Of a stretch of 64,000 nt of DNA, positions 18,155-27,037 are shown piece by piece. Position 1 is the first letter of the stretch. The number at the start of each line of letters is the position of its first letter. The DNA lies in the NCBI RefSeq assembly GCF_022369515.1, contig NZ_CP059724.1:1426001-1490000 (forward strand). Direction: 5' to 3'. The notes under the pieces are model-generated. The model ran no database searches and was not told where the DNA came from. It worked only from the letters and a program-made list of their open reading frames with translations. The stretch is from Paenibacillus sp. 19GGS1-52 (GTDB taxonomy: Bacteria > Bacillota > Bacilli > Paenibacillales > Paenibacillaceae). Both the position numbers and the translations under genes were made by a program.

Positions 18155-18242
18155 AGGTGAATATGGGAGTTACAAATAATGCCTGCAAATTGAGACTACA
18201 ACTAACGAAAGCAAAGATAGAATTCTGAAAAGAAAGTCATCT

Positions 18243-18608
18243 ATGGAGATGGATAGGGAGTTTAAAAAGTTAGAGAAGACTATGCAGGGGAACCGTAAGT
18301 TGCTGTTCGAACTGAGGAAGCAAAACATGCTTGGAGAAATCGAGGAAGACAGTATCAGTACGAAAAAACAACAATATGAACATGAAATTGCTTCACTACA
18401 ATCACAGCTAACAAAGTCATCTCAGAACAAGGAAGAACAAATCAATTTGGACAAAGTTTACGATGAGATTAGAGCAGCATTGGAACATCTTGTTGATCTG
18501 GATTTCACTCATTTAGACGAAATGAGACTAGTCTTAATTGAGAAGTTGGTTGTGAGTGTAGATGGGGAAGTGGAGATTTATACACCTTTGGGTCAGTTAG
18601 ATTCGTAA
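18243..18608 (+). pseudogene. C-terminal remnant, probably of a large serine recombinase
   Basis: 121 residues, mostly charged coiled coil (FKKLEKTMQGNRKLLFEL, YEHEIASLQSQLTKSS), ending with MRLVLIEKLVVSVDGEVEIY. This ending resembles the C-terminal coiled coil and last beta strands of large serine recombinases. The open frame continues about 50 bases upstream without a good start. No catalytic domain is present, so it is probably a decayed fragment. Family assignment is tentative. Confidence 0.4.
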
Positions 18609-18673
18609 AGTCATTCACAACGACCTTATCTGTTTAAATTTTGATCCAGTTAAATCCCATTGTTTATCTTGAT

Positions 18674-18700
18674 GTTGAGCTAACGGGCAGGTTAGTCGAA
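18674..18700 (+). repeat. Second-family boundary repeat S0 (collapsed)
   Basis: GTTGAGCTAACGGGCAG followed by GTTAGTCGAA looks like the joined outer ends of S1 and S2 with the middle missing. It starts the small cassette that carries the LRR gene. Confidence 0.55.
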
Positions 18701-18754
18701 TAAGCCGATGTGGTAAAATATAAAAATAAATTGAATTTTAAGGATGATTAGCAC

Positions 18755-19432
18755 ATGGACTTCTGGAGAAATAATACTATTTGGTTTGACGAAGTTCCCA
18801 TCAAGCTGTTTCGTAACATCGATTTAAAAGATGAAAAGATAACTGAAATCACACATTTAGATTTAGAGTATTTAATTTTATGGCATTACAAACATAGTAA
18901 ATTAGGCAATTTTGCGAATATTCCTGAAGGTCTCCGTTATTTAGAGCTTAACAGTTCTAATATTCAGAACTTCATTGGACTAGAGCGATTAGGTAAGTTA
19001 AATCGAATGGAATTGCACTATTGTACCAAATTACAAAACGATGACGGTCTATCAAAAGTAGCTAATACCTTGGAGTATTTGCATATTAATCAATCGAAAA
19101 AGTTCGTACCAACGAAAGAATTATTTTCGCTAAAAAATCTTCGTGTACTTTGCCTTAATTCTTGTGGTGATCTTGAAAGTCTTAAATTTCTAAATGAGTT
19201 CCCTAATTTGATTGACTTTCGATTTGTTAACACTAATGTAATCGATGGTGACTTATCTCCAATAATTGAACACCCAACAATTAGAACCGTGGGTTTCCTA
19301 AATAAAAGACATTACAACATCAGTGAAAAGGAAATGGATACTAAGTTATCTGAAAAGAATCATGGTGAAGAATTTAAAATAAAAATTAATAAACAGGGTA
19401 CGGAATTTTCTACTTTCAGATATAAATATTAA
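18755..19432 (+). CDS. Leucine-rich-repeat-like protein
   Basis: 225 residues, no signal peptide. Repeated units such as HLDLEYLILWHYKHSKLGN, GLRYLELNSSNIQNF, LNRMELHYC, LEYLHINQSKK and LRVLCLNSCGDL have the LxxLxLxxC/N pattern of leucine-rich repeats. The last 50 residues are charged and not repeated. Function unknown; such cytosolic LRR proteins are often found in bacterial accessory islands. It is bounded by repeats S0 and S1, in the same way as the genes of the large array, with a gap of about 55 bases before the ATG. Confidence 0.65.
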   Translation: MDFWRNNTIWFDEVPIKLFRNIDLKDEKITEITHLDLEYLILWHYKHSKLGNFANIPEGLRYLELNSSNIQNFIGLERLGKLNRMELHYCTKLQNDDGLSKVANTLEYLHINQSKKFVPTKELFSLKNLRVLCLNSCGDLESLKFLNEFPNLIDFRFVNTNVIDGDLSPIIEHPTIRTVGFLNKRHYNISEKEMDTKLSEKNHGEEFKIKINKQGTEFSTFRYKY

Positions 19433-19442
19433 ACCTACGAAT

Positions 19443-19530
19443 GTTCAACTAACGAGGAACGATAGCGTAAAGAGCAGACTGCTGATACAATCTGCTTTTT
19501 ATATTGCAGTAACGGGCAGGATAGTTGGGT
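19443..19530 (+). repeat. Second-family boundary repeat S1
   Basis: Begins GTTCAACTAACG and ends CGGGCAGGATAGTTGGGT, with an inner stem AGCAGA/TCTGCT. Same family as S2. The outer ends form an imperfect inverted repeat, as in the main array repeats, but the sequence is different. Confidence 0.75.
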
Positions 19531-19598
19531 ATTAATGGTGAATATTTGAAAAAGGGGCATATATCATATTAAAACTTACGTGCAGAGGGAGTGAGCAA

Positions 19599-20021
19599 TT
19601 GAATATTAGAGAGGCTCATGAAGGGGATTACCCTGAACTAAGAAAGCTGTATCTCGAATCACGGCACAATACCTTCGTATGGGACAATATTATTGAAATG
19701 ACTTTGGAGGATTTCGACAAGCATACGGAGGATGAATTCATCATCGTAGCAGAAGAGGCCGGTATCCTTAGGGGCTTTACCTCCTTGTATTTGCCGGATA
19801 ACTTCATTCATAATCTTTTTGTTCACCCGGATTTCTCAGGGAAAGGAGTCGGCAGTCGTTTGCTGCAAGCAGCTGACGTTAAAATGACTAAACCGATGCG
19901 ACTAAAATGCGTATCTAAAAATCAAAAGGCATTGACATTTTATGAACGCAACGGATGGAAGAAGGTTGTTGAGGAAGGCCGTCCGGGAGAAGAAAAGTAC
20001 TGGGTTATGGAATATAAATAA
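19599..20021 (+). CDS. GNAT-family N-acetyltransferase
   Basis: 140 residues from TTG at 19599 with GGGAG seven bases upstream. FIHNLFVHPDFSGKGVGSRLL is the GNAT acetyl-CoA motif A (Q/RxxGxG/A form as GKGVGS), and LKCVSKNQKALTFYERNGW is motif B. The substrate is unknown. Lies between repeats S1 and S2 and is followed by a double hairpin terminator. Confidence 0.85.
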   Translation: MNIREAHEGDYPELRKLYLESRHNTFVWDNIIEMTLEDFDKHTEDEFIIVAEEAGILRGFTSLYLPDNFIHNLFVHPDFSGKGVGSRLLQAADVKMTKPMRLKCVSKNQKALTFYERNGWKKVVEEGRPGEEKYWVMEYK

Positions 20022-20024
20022 AAC

Positions 20025-20090
20025 AAGGAACCACATTTGGTTCCTTGTCAGGCTGTCGAGAAAGTCTCGACAGCCATTCTTTTTGCTTAA
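20025..20090 (+). terminator. Double hairpin terminator after the GNAT gene
   Basis: CAAGGAACC/GGTTCCTTG is followed at once by GCTGTCGAGA/TCTCGACAGC and then CATTCTTTTT. Confidence 0.85.
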
Positions 20091-20185
20091 TATTTTTATA
20101 CGACAAGATAACAGGCAACCTCAAAGAGTTTCATTATGTTTATACCTCCGATAACCGACTTTATAGTGACCAAACAGTGCATTTC

Positions 20186-20272
20186 GTTCAACTAACGGGT
20201 AACCATAGCGTAAAGAGCAGACTGCTAATGCAATCTGCTTTTAATATTGAAGTATCGGGCAGGTAAATGTGA
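20186..20272 (+). repeat. Second-family boundary repeat S2
   Basis: Begins GTTCAACTAACGGG, shares TAGCGTAAAGAGCAGACTGC with S1 and ends CGGGCAGGTAAATGTGA. It closes the unit carrying the GNAT gene. The next 300 bases (20273-20576) hold no gene, only the terminator at 20496. Confidence 0.75.
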
Positions 20273-20495
20273 CATTAGGGGTCACATCACGAAAATGGGG
20301 AAAACGTACATTATCGGCGACCTGTCAGATTGAGTCCTAAGAAGTTGTCATGAAATCGTCAGATAAATCATAAATCAACTCTAATCAGACGCTATTGTTC
20401 CCTACAGCAGACGTCCAGTTGAAGTACAGTTTATTATGACACATAGAGTGTGGCTGAGTTGCATTTCTCTACTCTACATAGAAAGTCCAGTTCAC

Positions 20496-20523
20496 GACTC
20501 TTTATTTAAAGGGTCTTTTTTTA
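20496..20523 (+). terminator. Orphan terminator
   Basis: GACTCTTT/AAAGGGTC with a four-base loop and seven T residues. No gene directly upstream; it may be left from a decayed gene in the 20273-20495 gap. Confidence 0.65.
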
Positions 20524-20576
20524 ATGGATATATAGATCAATTTTGGGGAATATAACATTGAATTGGAGGTGGTGAG

Positions 20577-21803
20577 GTGAAGAGATTTTTATTGATCCTG
20601 ATTTTTCTATTTTGTTTCCAGGGATCACTCATTGCTCATGCAGAAAGTACATTGAAAGCTGCTTTTATCCGCGGAGGCAATCTTTGGTTGAAAGTCTATA
20701 AAGTCGAAAAACAAATAACAAATGAGTCCCGTGTTGATTCACCTGTTTGGTCATATGATGGGAAATGGATTGCTTATACGAAAAAGGATGGGATATGGGT
20801 TTATGATACCCTGGGCAAGAAAAGCTACCAAGTGTATCACGAGGGAGGATCAAACTGTCAATGGGCACCAGATAAGAATGTTCTTGCGTTCCAAGATCGT
20901 AGCATCCTGGACATTTCCGACATTTGTTCGGAAAAACCTAAAAGTTTTACGAATGTAGCCCTAGGTGTCAGTAGCTTCTCATGGATGCCAGATGGAAAAG
21001 GCTTTTTGGTTTCATCAAGTGCAAATCTTCTTCCAAATGGATGGACAAACCCTATACTTTTTAAGGTTCCCTTAGGAAAGGACCTAAAAGTTGAAGACTT
21101 AACTAAAAATGTTCAGCAATTTTTCACCATCCCTGGGAATTTGAAGGAAGGTAATATTGAAATATTGGCAATAGGTACGTCTAGTTTCGAATGGTCTGCT
21201 GATAAAAAATGGATTGCTTTTATTGTCCATCCAACTGCTTCATGGTCTATGGATAGCAATATGCTTTGCGTGTTATCTTCGGATGGAAAGAAGTTTGAAC
21301 CGCTCGATGAGATGGCTTCGGGGTTTGTATTTAATTGGGCACCCACCAGCAATTTATTGGGATACATTCAAGGTGGCGGTAGGATGATCTTTGGATTTAA
21401 GAACAAAAATTTGAAAGTAAAAGAACTCCCTGCTTTGCAATCTCCTATTTTGACACCCAAAAATTTTGTTGATCTAAGTTTTACATGGCAGAGCGATAAG
21501 AATGTAATTGTTTCCAGATCACCTGAAATAGAATGGTCAAATATACCCTCCAAAAGGGCACTGCCGATTTTATTTAGTATTGATATTCAAAACAAAGATC
21601 AAAAGCAAATAAGTTTCCCTCCTATCGGGTATGGTGATTTTAACCCTAAATTTCTGTATCTAAATCAAAAATTAACTTGGACTCGATCGAATTGGGAAAA
21701 TAATGATGTTTGGATTTCCGAGCCAGACGGAAAGTCGGCAAAAAAATGGATCGAAAACGTAGATTATCAACATTCAGTAAGTTGGTATGCTCCAATGGAG
21801 TGA
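20577..21803 (+). CDS. Secreted PD40/TolB-like beta-propeller protein
   Basis: 408 residues from GTG with GGAGGTGG just upstream. A signal peptide (FLLILIFLFCFQGSLIAHA) is followed by repeated propeller blades with the pattern SPVWSYDGKWIAYTKKDGIW, SFSWMPDGKGFLVSS, SFEWSADKKWIAFI, VFNWAPTSNLLGYI and LTWTRSNWENNDVWIS. These are PD40 (WD40-like) repeats, as in TolB-type proteins. Probably an extracellular protein that binds a partner; no enzyme motif is seen. Confidence 0.75.
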   Translation: MKRFLLILIFLFCFQGSLIAHAESTLKAAFIRGGNLWLKVYKVEKQITNESRVDSPVWSYDGKWIAYTKKDGIWVYDTLGKKSYQVYHEGGSNCQWAPDKNVLAFQDRSILDISDICSEKPKSFTNVALGVSSFSWMPDGKGFLVSSSANLLPNGWTNPILFKVPLGKDLKVEDLTKNVQQFFTIPGNLKEGNIEILAIGTSSFEWSADKKWIAFIVHPTASWSMDSNMLCVLSSDGKKFEPLDEMASGFVFNWAPTSNLLGYIQGGGRMIFGFKNKNLKVKELPALQSPILTPKNFVDLSFTWQSDKNVIVSRSPEIEWSNIPSKRALPILFSIDIQNKDQKQISFPPIGYGDFNPKFLYLNQKLTWTRSNWENNDVWISEPDGKSAKKWIENVDYQHSVSWYAPME

Positions 21804-21817
21804 ATAGCATAATATTT

Positions 21818-21849
21818 AACCGTCGGGTAGTCTTGGCGGTTTTTATTTT
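21818..21849 (+). terminator. Terminator after the propeller gene
   Basis: AACCG at 21818-21822 pairs with CGGTT at 21837-21841, extended by TC/GG, and is followed by TTTTATTTTA. Confidence 0.65.
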
Positions 21850-21883
21850 AATTGGTCAGGGTTACTCCAAATGAACTGCGGAG

Positions 21884-21925
21884 AGCCTTCTTTTGCCTTA
21901 GGGTGAGGGGAGGTTTTTTGTTGTG
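21884..21925 (+). repeat. gerE 3'-end repeat, copy 2 (terminator only)
   Basis: The 42 bases from GCCTTCTTTTGCC to TTTTTTGTTGTG match the gerE terminator exactly. It now lies downstream of the propeller gene. Confidence 0.8.
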
Positions 21926-22069
21926 TTCATTTTGTTAAAGGGACAATAACACAGACTGTAATAACGTTTTTGTGTACTCATTAAAACAACTGAATAGTGA
22001 GTCAGATCACAATCTATTTTTGATGACATGATAAATTGAAGCTATTAAGGTAATCCAGGAGGATTTGTT

Positions 22070-22831
22070 ATGACAAGATACGAACAACAAAGGCACTTTC
22101 TAAAATCTAATTTTCATGAATTTAAACATATAAAAACAGATAAGATCAAAGGATTTGCACAACCGCCAATTGTTAAGCCCGCCCATTCGGATTCAATAAT
22201 TATTGATTTGCCAAAGGTCAGCAAAGACGTTGTGTGTAAAGAAAACATTTTTGATTGTATAAATCAAAGAAGGAGTACGAGGTTTTATTCTGCGGAAACT
22301 TTAAGTCTGGATGAGTTATCATATTTATTATGGGCTACCCAAGGGATCACAAGTATTAATAAGAATGGACTTACGCTGCGAACTGTACCATGCAGTGGTG
22401 CGACACACACATTTGAAACTTATTTAATTATTATGCGGGTAGAAGGCATTCAACAAGGAATCTACAGATACCTTCCTGTCGAACATAAGCTATTATTTAT
22501 GTTTGAATTAGATGAACTTGAACATAAAATTGATGCTATTACTTTAGATCAGCCATTTGTCCCTAACTTTGCAAAAAAGGCTTCTGTACTGTTTGCATGG
22601 AGTACAACACCATATCGCTCCGAATGGAAGTATGATATTTCAGCTCACAAAAAAATCCTTATCGATATTGGACATGTATGCCAAAACCTTTATTTATCCA
22701 GTGAATCTATCGGTGCAGGTGCTTGCGCAATTGGAATCTATGATCAAAAGTTGATTGATGAGATTTTAGAATTAGACGGTGATGAAGAATTTGTTATCTA
22801 TCTTGGCGCAGTTGGGAAGAAACGAGAATAG
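22070..22831 (+). CDS. SagB/ThcOx-type FMN-dependent oxidoreductase
   Basis: 253 residues. The nitroreductase fold of the SagB type is visible: IFDCINQRRSTRFYSAETLSLDELSYLLWATQG (FMN phosphate contacts), LRTVPCSGATHTFETYL near residue 105, GIYRYLP, and ILIDIGHVCQNLYLSSESIG near residue 205. SagB enzymes oxidise azolines in peptide natural products. No cyclodehydratase or precursor peptide is next to it, so this orphan may have another substrate. GGAGGATTTGTT precedes the ATG. Confidence 0.82.
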   Translation: MTRYEQQRHFLKSNFHEFKHIKTDKIKGFAQPPIVKPAHSDSIIIDLPKVSKDVVCKENIFDCINQRRSTRFYSAETLSLDELSYLLWATQGITSINKNGLTLRTVPCSGATHTFETYLIIMRVEGIQQGIYRYLPVEHKLLFMFELDELEHKIDAITLDQPFVPNFAKKASVLFAWSTTPYRSEWKYDISAHKKILIDIGHVCQNLYLSSESIGAGACAIGIYDQKLIDEILELDGDEEFVIYLGAVGKKRE

Positions 22832-22893
22832 CTACTCGAAAATGGCCCACCCATCAACACAATTGTTGCATATTTCAAAACACAGTACGAATT

Positions 22894-23020
22894 ATCATGC
22901 AAAAAATAAACGTAAAAGAGCTGATCAAACTTGGGGAGCTGAAAATATAGCTGCCGTGCTTTTGCAGTGAACAATGCGTTTAAGCCTTCTTTTGCCTCAG
23001 GTGAGGGAGGTTTTTTGTTT
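22894..23020 (+). pseudogene. gerE C-terminal fragment, copy 3
   Basis: Encodes MQK-NVK followed by ELIKLGELKI and then the gerE 3' flank with its terminator. Twenty bases within the gerE C-terminal part are missing (the RSQAVV codons). It has no start and is not functional as a protein; the terminator may serve the SagB gene. Confidence 0.7.
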
Positions 23021-23625
23021 TATGTTGAAAGATTCAGAAAAATAATATTATTTTTTGATTTGTAAACATGATAAATATCGCATAATAATGGTAATTAAGT
23101 TATTATATTAAATTCATTAAATTATTGGAGGTGAATTTATGTTAATAAGAGTCCAGAAAAATCCGATTTTTTTAATTATTCTAATAGCTGCATCCACTGA
23201 GGTTTTCTTAACAATGTCACCATTTAAAGCAGATATTTATATCCTTTGTTTTACTGCTATCATCCTGATAATTTTCGCTTTGCTTATTTTCACTTATTTT
23301 CGGAGCTACTTTAAATTAGAAAGGGAACATTTTATTTATGTATTTGGATTTTCCAAAAAAGCTATTCCATATAGTTCAATACAGAAGGTGAATCTGTCTG
23401 ATAATTTAACAGCATCTCCAGCATGGACTTTAAAACGTCTGGAAATTGTTACTTATGAACGTTCATATTTGTTGTCCCTTCCATTACAAAAAGATAAATC
23501 TAAATTAATTGAAACCGGTTGAACACCCTTATGCTGGACACTGCACCCCCCCTGTGTCATGCTAGTTGTCGTACCTCTCAATAGTATGTAAAGTAGATTA
23601 AAAGAGAGACTGAGGTGGAGCGACA

Positions 23626-24123
23626 ATGGCTAGATACAGTGACGAACTCAAACATAGGATTATGCAGCGGATGATGCCCCCAAACAATGAATCGGTGAGT
23701 CAGATCGCAAGGGACAGCGGCCTCGGGGAAGGCACCTTGTATAAGTGGCAGAAGGAAGCCCGGGCGACCGGTGGCGTTTTCCCTGGTGGTGAAAAGGAAA
23801 CAGAGAAGTGGAGCACCCGAGACAAGTTCGCCATTGTTGTCGAGACAGCCACACTAAGTGAGATCGAATTGTCTGAGTACTGTCGAGCAAAAGGTCTGTT
23901 TGTTGAACAAATCGAAGCCTGGCGTGACGCCTGTATGCAAGCCAACGGAGGCGTTGCTGAACAAGCCACCCGGCTGCAAAAAGAACTACGTAACAAAGAA
24001 CGAGAGAACAAGAACCTTGCCCGCGAGTTAAAACGAAAAGAGGCCGCCTTAGCCGAAACCGCTGCCTTACTGGTGCTTCGAAAAAAGGCCCGAGCGATTT
24101 GGGGGGACCCCGAGGACGAATGA
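23626..24123 (+). CDS. IS-B transposase OrfA (double HTH)
   Basis: 165 residues. The first half has a helix-turn-helix ESVSQIARDSGLGEGTLYKW; a second, weaker one follows at ELSEYCRAKGLFVEQIEAW. A long coiled coil (LQKELRNKERENKNLAREL) ends the protein. Overlaps orfB by four bases (ATGA), a coupled start rather than the usual frameshift. Confidence 0.82.
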   Translation: MARYSDELKHRIMQRMMPPNNESVSQIARDSGLGEGTLYKWQKEARATGGVFPGGEKETEKWSTRDKFAIVVETATLSEIELSEYCRAKGLFVEQIEAWRDACMQANGGVAEQATRLQKELRNKERENKNLARELKRKEAALAETAALLVLRKKARAIWGDPEDE

Positions 24124-25187
24124 TTCCTGCCTCAGATCGTCAAATCGCCATCACCCTTATCGGGGAAGCCGTACAGGCAGGAGCAAGAGAAAGAAAGGCT
24201 TGTCTAGAGCTCTCTTTGACCCAACGAACGTTACAGCGCTGGCGTAGTGAGCGAACGCCGCTCGAAGATCAACGACCCCATGCCATTAAGCGAGCGCCTT
24301 CTCATCAACTCAGCGAACCCGAAGTACAGCAGATTGTTTCCGTAATCAATCAAGTGGAATTTAAGAGTTTACCACCCAGTCAGATTGTCCCTAGACTCGC
24401 AGATCAAGGGATCTATCTCGGTTCCGAGTCTACCTTTTATCGGGTCATGCACAAGTATCAGCAACAGCATCACCGTGGGCGTAGCCTAAAGCCTACCTCT
24501 AAACCTCTGACTAGCCACTGCGCCACCGCACCCAATCAAGTCTGGATGTGGGATATTAGCTGGTTGCAGGGTCCGATCAAAGGCGTGTTTTACTATCTCT
24601 ATCTCGTGCTCGATTTATACAGTCGTAAAATCGTAGGCTGGGAGATTTGGGAAGAAGAATCCTCCGAATATGCCAGTCAGCTCATGCGGAGAACCGTGTT
24701 GAGTGAGCAATGTGCCGTTCGAAAAAGCCCGCTCATTCTGCATTCGGACAACGGTAGTCCTATGAAAGGCGCGACTCTGCTTGAAACGTTATACAGTTTG
24801 GGCATTATTCCATCCCGCAGCAGACCGCGAGTCAGCAATGACAATCCCTATGCGGAATCTATTTTCAGAACCTGTAAATACCGCCCAAACTACCCTCTCA
24901 AAGGCTTCGGATCAAGGGATGAGGCACGGGAATGGACCCTACGATTTGTCCGTTGGTACAACACCGAGCATCGCCACAGTGGGTTAAATTTCTTAACCCC
25001 CAATCAAAGACATTCAGGTCTTTCTGAAGAAATTTTTGAGAAGAGAAAGCACGTCTATGAGGCAGCAAAAGCGAAAAATCCTAGCCGTTGGTCTGGAGAG
25101 ACACGCAACTGGAAACTGAATGAAAAAGTATGGCTCAATCCTGAAAAAGACGGAGTTATGGACACCGATGAAGAACAATTAAAATGA
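24120..25187 (+). CDS. IS-B transposase OrfB (DDE integrase core)
   Basis: 355 residues from the ATG that overlaps the orfA stop. An HTH region (ERKACLELSLTQRTLQRW) is followed by the rve core: QVWMWDISWL (first Asp), LHSDNGSPMKGATL (second Asp), SNDNPYAESIFRTCKY (Glu). The triad is complete and the reading frame intact. Confidence 0.87.
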   Translation: MIPASDRQIAITLIGEAVQAGARERKACLELSLTQRTLQRWRSERTPLEDQRPHAIKRAPSHQLSEPEVQQIVSVINQVEFKSLPPSQIVPRLADQGIYLGSESTFYRVMHKYQQQHHRGRSLKPTSKPLTSHCATAPNQVWMWDISWLQGPIKGVFYYLYLVLDLYSRKIVGWEIWEEESSEYASQLMRRTVLSEQCAVRKSPLILHSDNGSPMKGATLLETLYSLGIIPSRSRPRVSNDNPYAESIFRTCKYRPNYPLKGFGSRDEAREWTLRFVRWYNTEHRHSGLNFLTPNQRHSGLSEEIFEKRKHVYEAAKAKNPSRWSGETRNWKLNEKVWLNPEKDGVMDTDEEQLK

Positions 25188-25299
25188 CTACATACATTCT
25201 ATGAAATCACGACAACTGTCTTGACAATTACCGACCCCTTAACCAGATGCTTTCATAAAATAACTCGAATTTGCTCTTCTTTCCTTCGATTTCTGCATT

Positions 25300-26184
25300 T
25301 TAGACCTTGATTTCTTTAGGTTTTACCAAGTTTTTCTGTAGGGCATCGATATATTCGTAGGGAGATAGGTCGTAAATACTCCCATGAATCCGTTGCTGAT
25401 TATAGTCCTGAATAAACTGCGTAACGATCTCGTAGGTCTCAGGATACGACTCGAATTCATGCCTTTGATAACATTCCGCCTCCAAAATAGAATGGAAAGA
25501 TTCGATGTGCGCATTCTTATTTGGCGTTCGTGGAGGAATTCGTTCATGAGTGATTCCAAACGTTTCACAAGCTTCTTCAAACCGGTGACTGATGAACTGT
25601 GGACCATTATCAGAGCGGATGAACGGCTTCTCTTCCTTGGGCTTATCAAATAGCTGACGCTTCATCAGGGCTTCCTGTGTAATCTGAACCAGATGCCTCG
25701 CTTCACAAGTTAAGCCGAGGTGATACGAAATAATGGCACGATCGAATACGTCTAAGATGCACATTATGAAGAAAAACCGACGCTCACCCGCCATCCAGCC
25801 ATACTTTATATCCGTCTCCCACAACTGATTAGAGCCCGTAATCACACGGTTGTTTGCGAGTCTTCGGGGATGTTTCAGTTTCAACTCACGCTGCGGACGC
25901 AAGACATTCAACTGCGTACACAGCCTGTAGATTTTCTTCTTGTTAATCACAAGTTGGTGGCGTCTTTTTAGAAGAACGGTCAGCTTGCGGTACCCAAACG
26001 AGGCTCCCTCACCCGCCAAGAACTCCATAAGCCATTCACAGATTTCTTCGTCGCTCACGCGAGTTCCAGTGGTGGTATACGAGTATCCGGGTGCAGGACG
26101 CCCTACCCTTTGAATCGGATTCTGTGCCGTTTCTTTGACATGGGCATAGTACGTTGAGCGTTCGACTTCGAGTACACGGAGCAC
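25300..26184 (-). CDS. IS-A transposase OrfB, copy 1
   Basis: 294 residues with the rve core: LWETDIKYGW (Asp), IRSDNGPQFISHRF (Asp), PNKNAHIESFHSILEAE (Glu). Nearly identical to the copy at 50506-51390. Reached from OrfA by a frameshift in the A run near 26256, because the frame is open upstream of the first ATG. Confidence 0.87.
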   Translation of the reverse strand: MLRVLEVERSTYYAHVKETAQNPIQRVGRPAPGYSYTTTGTRVSDEEICEWLMEFLAGEGASFGYRKLTVLLKRRHQLVINKKKIYRLCTQLNVLRPQRELKLKHPRRLANNRVITGSNQLWETDIKYGWMAGERRFFFIMCILDVFDRAIISYHLGLTCEARHLVQITQEALMKRQLFDKPKEEKPFIRSDNGPQFISHRFEEACETFGITHERIPPRTPNKNAHIESFHSILEAECYQRHEFESYPETYEIVTQFIQDYNQQRIHGSIYDLSPYEYIDALQKNLVKPKEIKV

Positions 26185-26228
26185 CAGGCTAATTGAATGT
26201 CCTTTATCGATATATTTACGAGCAATTT

Positions 26229-26555
26229 CTATTTTATCCGTAAGTTTGGGTTCGTTTTTTTTAGTAGGTCTTTGAGAATTTCCCTTTCGAGGGCTTGTTC
26301 CGCGAGTAGCTTCTTCAGTTTTTCATTCTCATGCTCAAGCTGTTTAAAATCTTCAGCCGTGGGGATAAACTGGGCTTGTCTTTTGCTCGTACCGTCTAAC
26401 TGATCTACATCTTTACGATTCAGATCTCTTGCCCATCGTAATACCATCTTGGGATCTAGTTCATGCTGTCTAGCAACCGCTGTAAAGTTCCCAATCTCTT
26501 TCCCTTTTCGAACGATTTCCCGCTTGAAATTCAGATCATATTGTACACGCTTCAT
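26229..26555 (-). CDS. IS-A transposase OrfA, copy 1
   Basis: 108 residues: FTAVARQHELDPKMVLRWAR is the helix-turn-helix, followed by a leucine zipper-like coil (LEHENEKLKKLLAEQALERE). Ends KKTNPNLRIK at a run of eight A residues that is a likely -1 frameshift site to OrfB. Confidence 0.85.
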   Translation of the reverse strand: MKRVQYDLNFKREIVRKGKEIGNFTAVARQHELDPKMVLRWARDLNRKDVDQLDGTSKRQAQFIPTAEDFKQLEHENEKLKKLLAEQALEREILKDLLKKTNPNLRIK

Positions 26556-26731
26556 AACGTTCCCCTCCGTCTACTATTGTATTTGAATAAGGGGTGTACT
26601 GTCCAAATCTTCTAGGGGGCTAAATAGAAACCTTAAAGGGAAAGTGCCCCAACACTCCAATTGAAATGGACCAACTGTAAGGAGATTCTTTTGTTGTGGA
26701 TTTGGTTTTCGATATTTCACTTTTATAATCA

Positions 26732-26766
26732 AAACAAGCGATTGCCTTGTGCGACATCGCTTGTTT
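26732..26766 (+). terminator. Terminator of the split PH-like gene
   Basis: CAAGCGAT pairs with ATCGCTTG and is followed by TTTTTG. It lies about 55 bases after the restored stop codon of the IS-split gene. Confidence 0.75.
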
Positions 26767-26788
26767 TTGAGGATGTTAAGTTTGTATC

Positions 26789-27037
26789 TCAGACTTCCAT
26801 AAGCTGTTCCTGACAGTTAGTTATCCTGACCAGCTCTGATTTGGGATAGCCCAGACGTTTAGTCTTTTTGCAGCACCACCAGCAGGAACAATGGATTTTT
26901 CCTTTGGCAAAGCTGCCGTCGTGTTTGTAGGCCCAACCCCACTGTGCCAGCTTTCGCTTTTTGCGCTTGATAATTCGCTGTCTGTAGTGCCGAATATAGG
27001 CTTGATTTCGATTTGTTCGGTAAGGTTTCATGACCAT
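26789..27037 (-). CDS. Small basic cysteine-rich protein
   Basis: About 82 residues; ATG at 27037 or 27031, GGGAG upstream. The N-terminal half is strongly basic (RHYRQRIIKRKKRKL); the middle holds a cysteine cluster CSCWWCCKK that could bind zinc. No family recognised. Lone minus-strand gene between remnants. Confidence 0.5.
   Translation of the reverse strand: MVMKPYRTNRNQAYIRHYRQRIIKRKKRKLAQWGWAYKHDGSFAKGKIHCSCWWCCKKTKRLGYPKSELVRITNCQEQLMEV

Larger units (their letters stand above)
23550..25233 (+). mobile_element. IS-B, IS3-superfamily element nested in IS-A
   Basis: Ends share AGTTGTCGT and the pattern TGTCANG(N2)AGTTGTCGT in inverted orientation. A 5-bp target duplication ACCCC (23545-23549, 25234-25238) restores the intact IS-A sequence seen in copy 2 when IS-B is removed. 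Contains orfA and orfB. Confidence 0.85.
23516..26628 (-). mobile_element. IS3-family element IS-A, copy 1, split by IS-B
   Basis: Outer ends CGGTTGAACACCC and GGGGCTAAATAGA are the same as in copy 2 at 50411-51837. Subterminal inverted repeats TGGACACTGCACCCCTTA and TGGACAGTACACCCCTTA match. Target duplication AAC at 23513-23515 and 26629-26631. The left end is interrupted by IS-B at 23550-25233, so its end is no longer contiguous and the copy is probably immobile. Confidence 0.88.
23139..26680 (+). pseudogene. PH-domain-like membrane protein split by an IS
   Basis: The gene starts at 23139 (GGAGGTGAATTT upstream). Two membrane segments (PIFLIILIAASTEVFL, IYILCFTAIILIIFALLIF) are followed by a bacterial PH-like part: REHFIYVFGFSKKAIPYSSI. 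At 23515 an IS3-family element enters, with a 3-bp target duplication AAC. After the element (26632) the same frame goes on as LKGKCPNTPIEMDQL and stops at 26680. The undisturbed protein would have about 142 residues. Confidence 0.75.
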
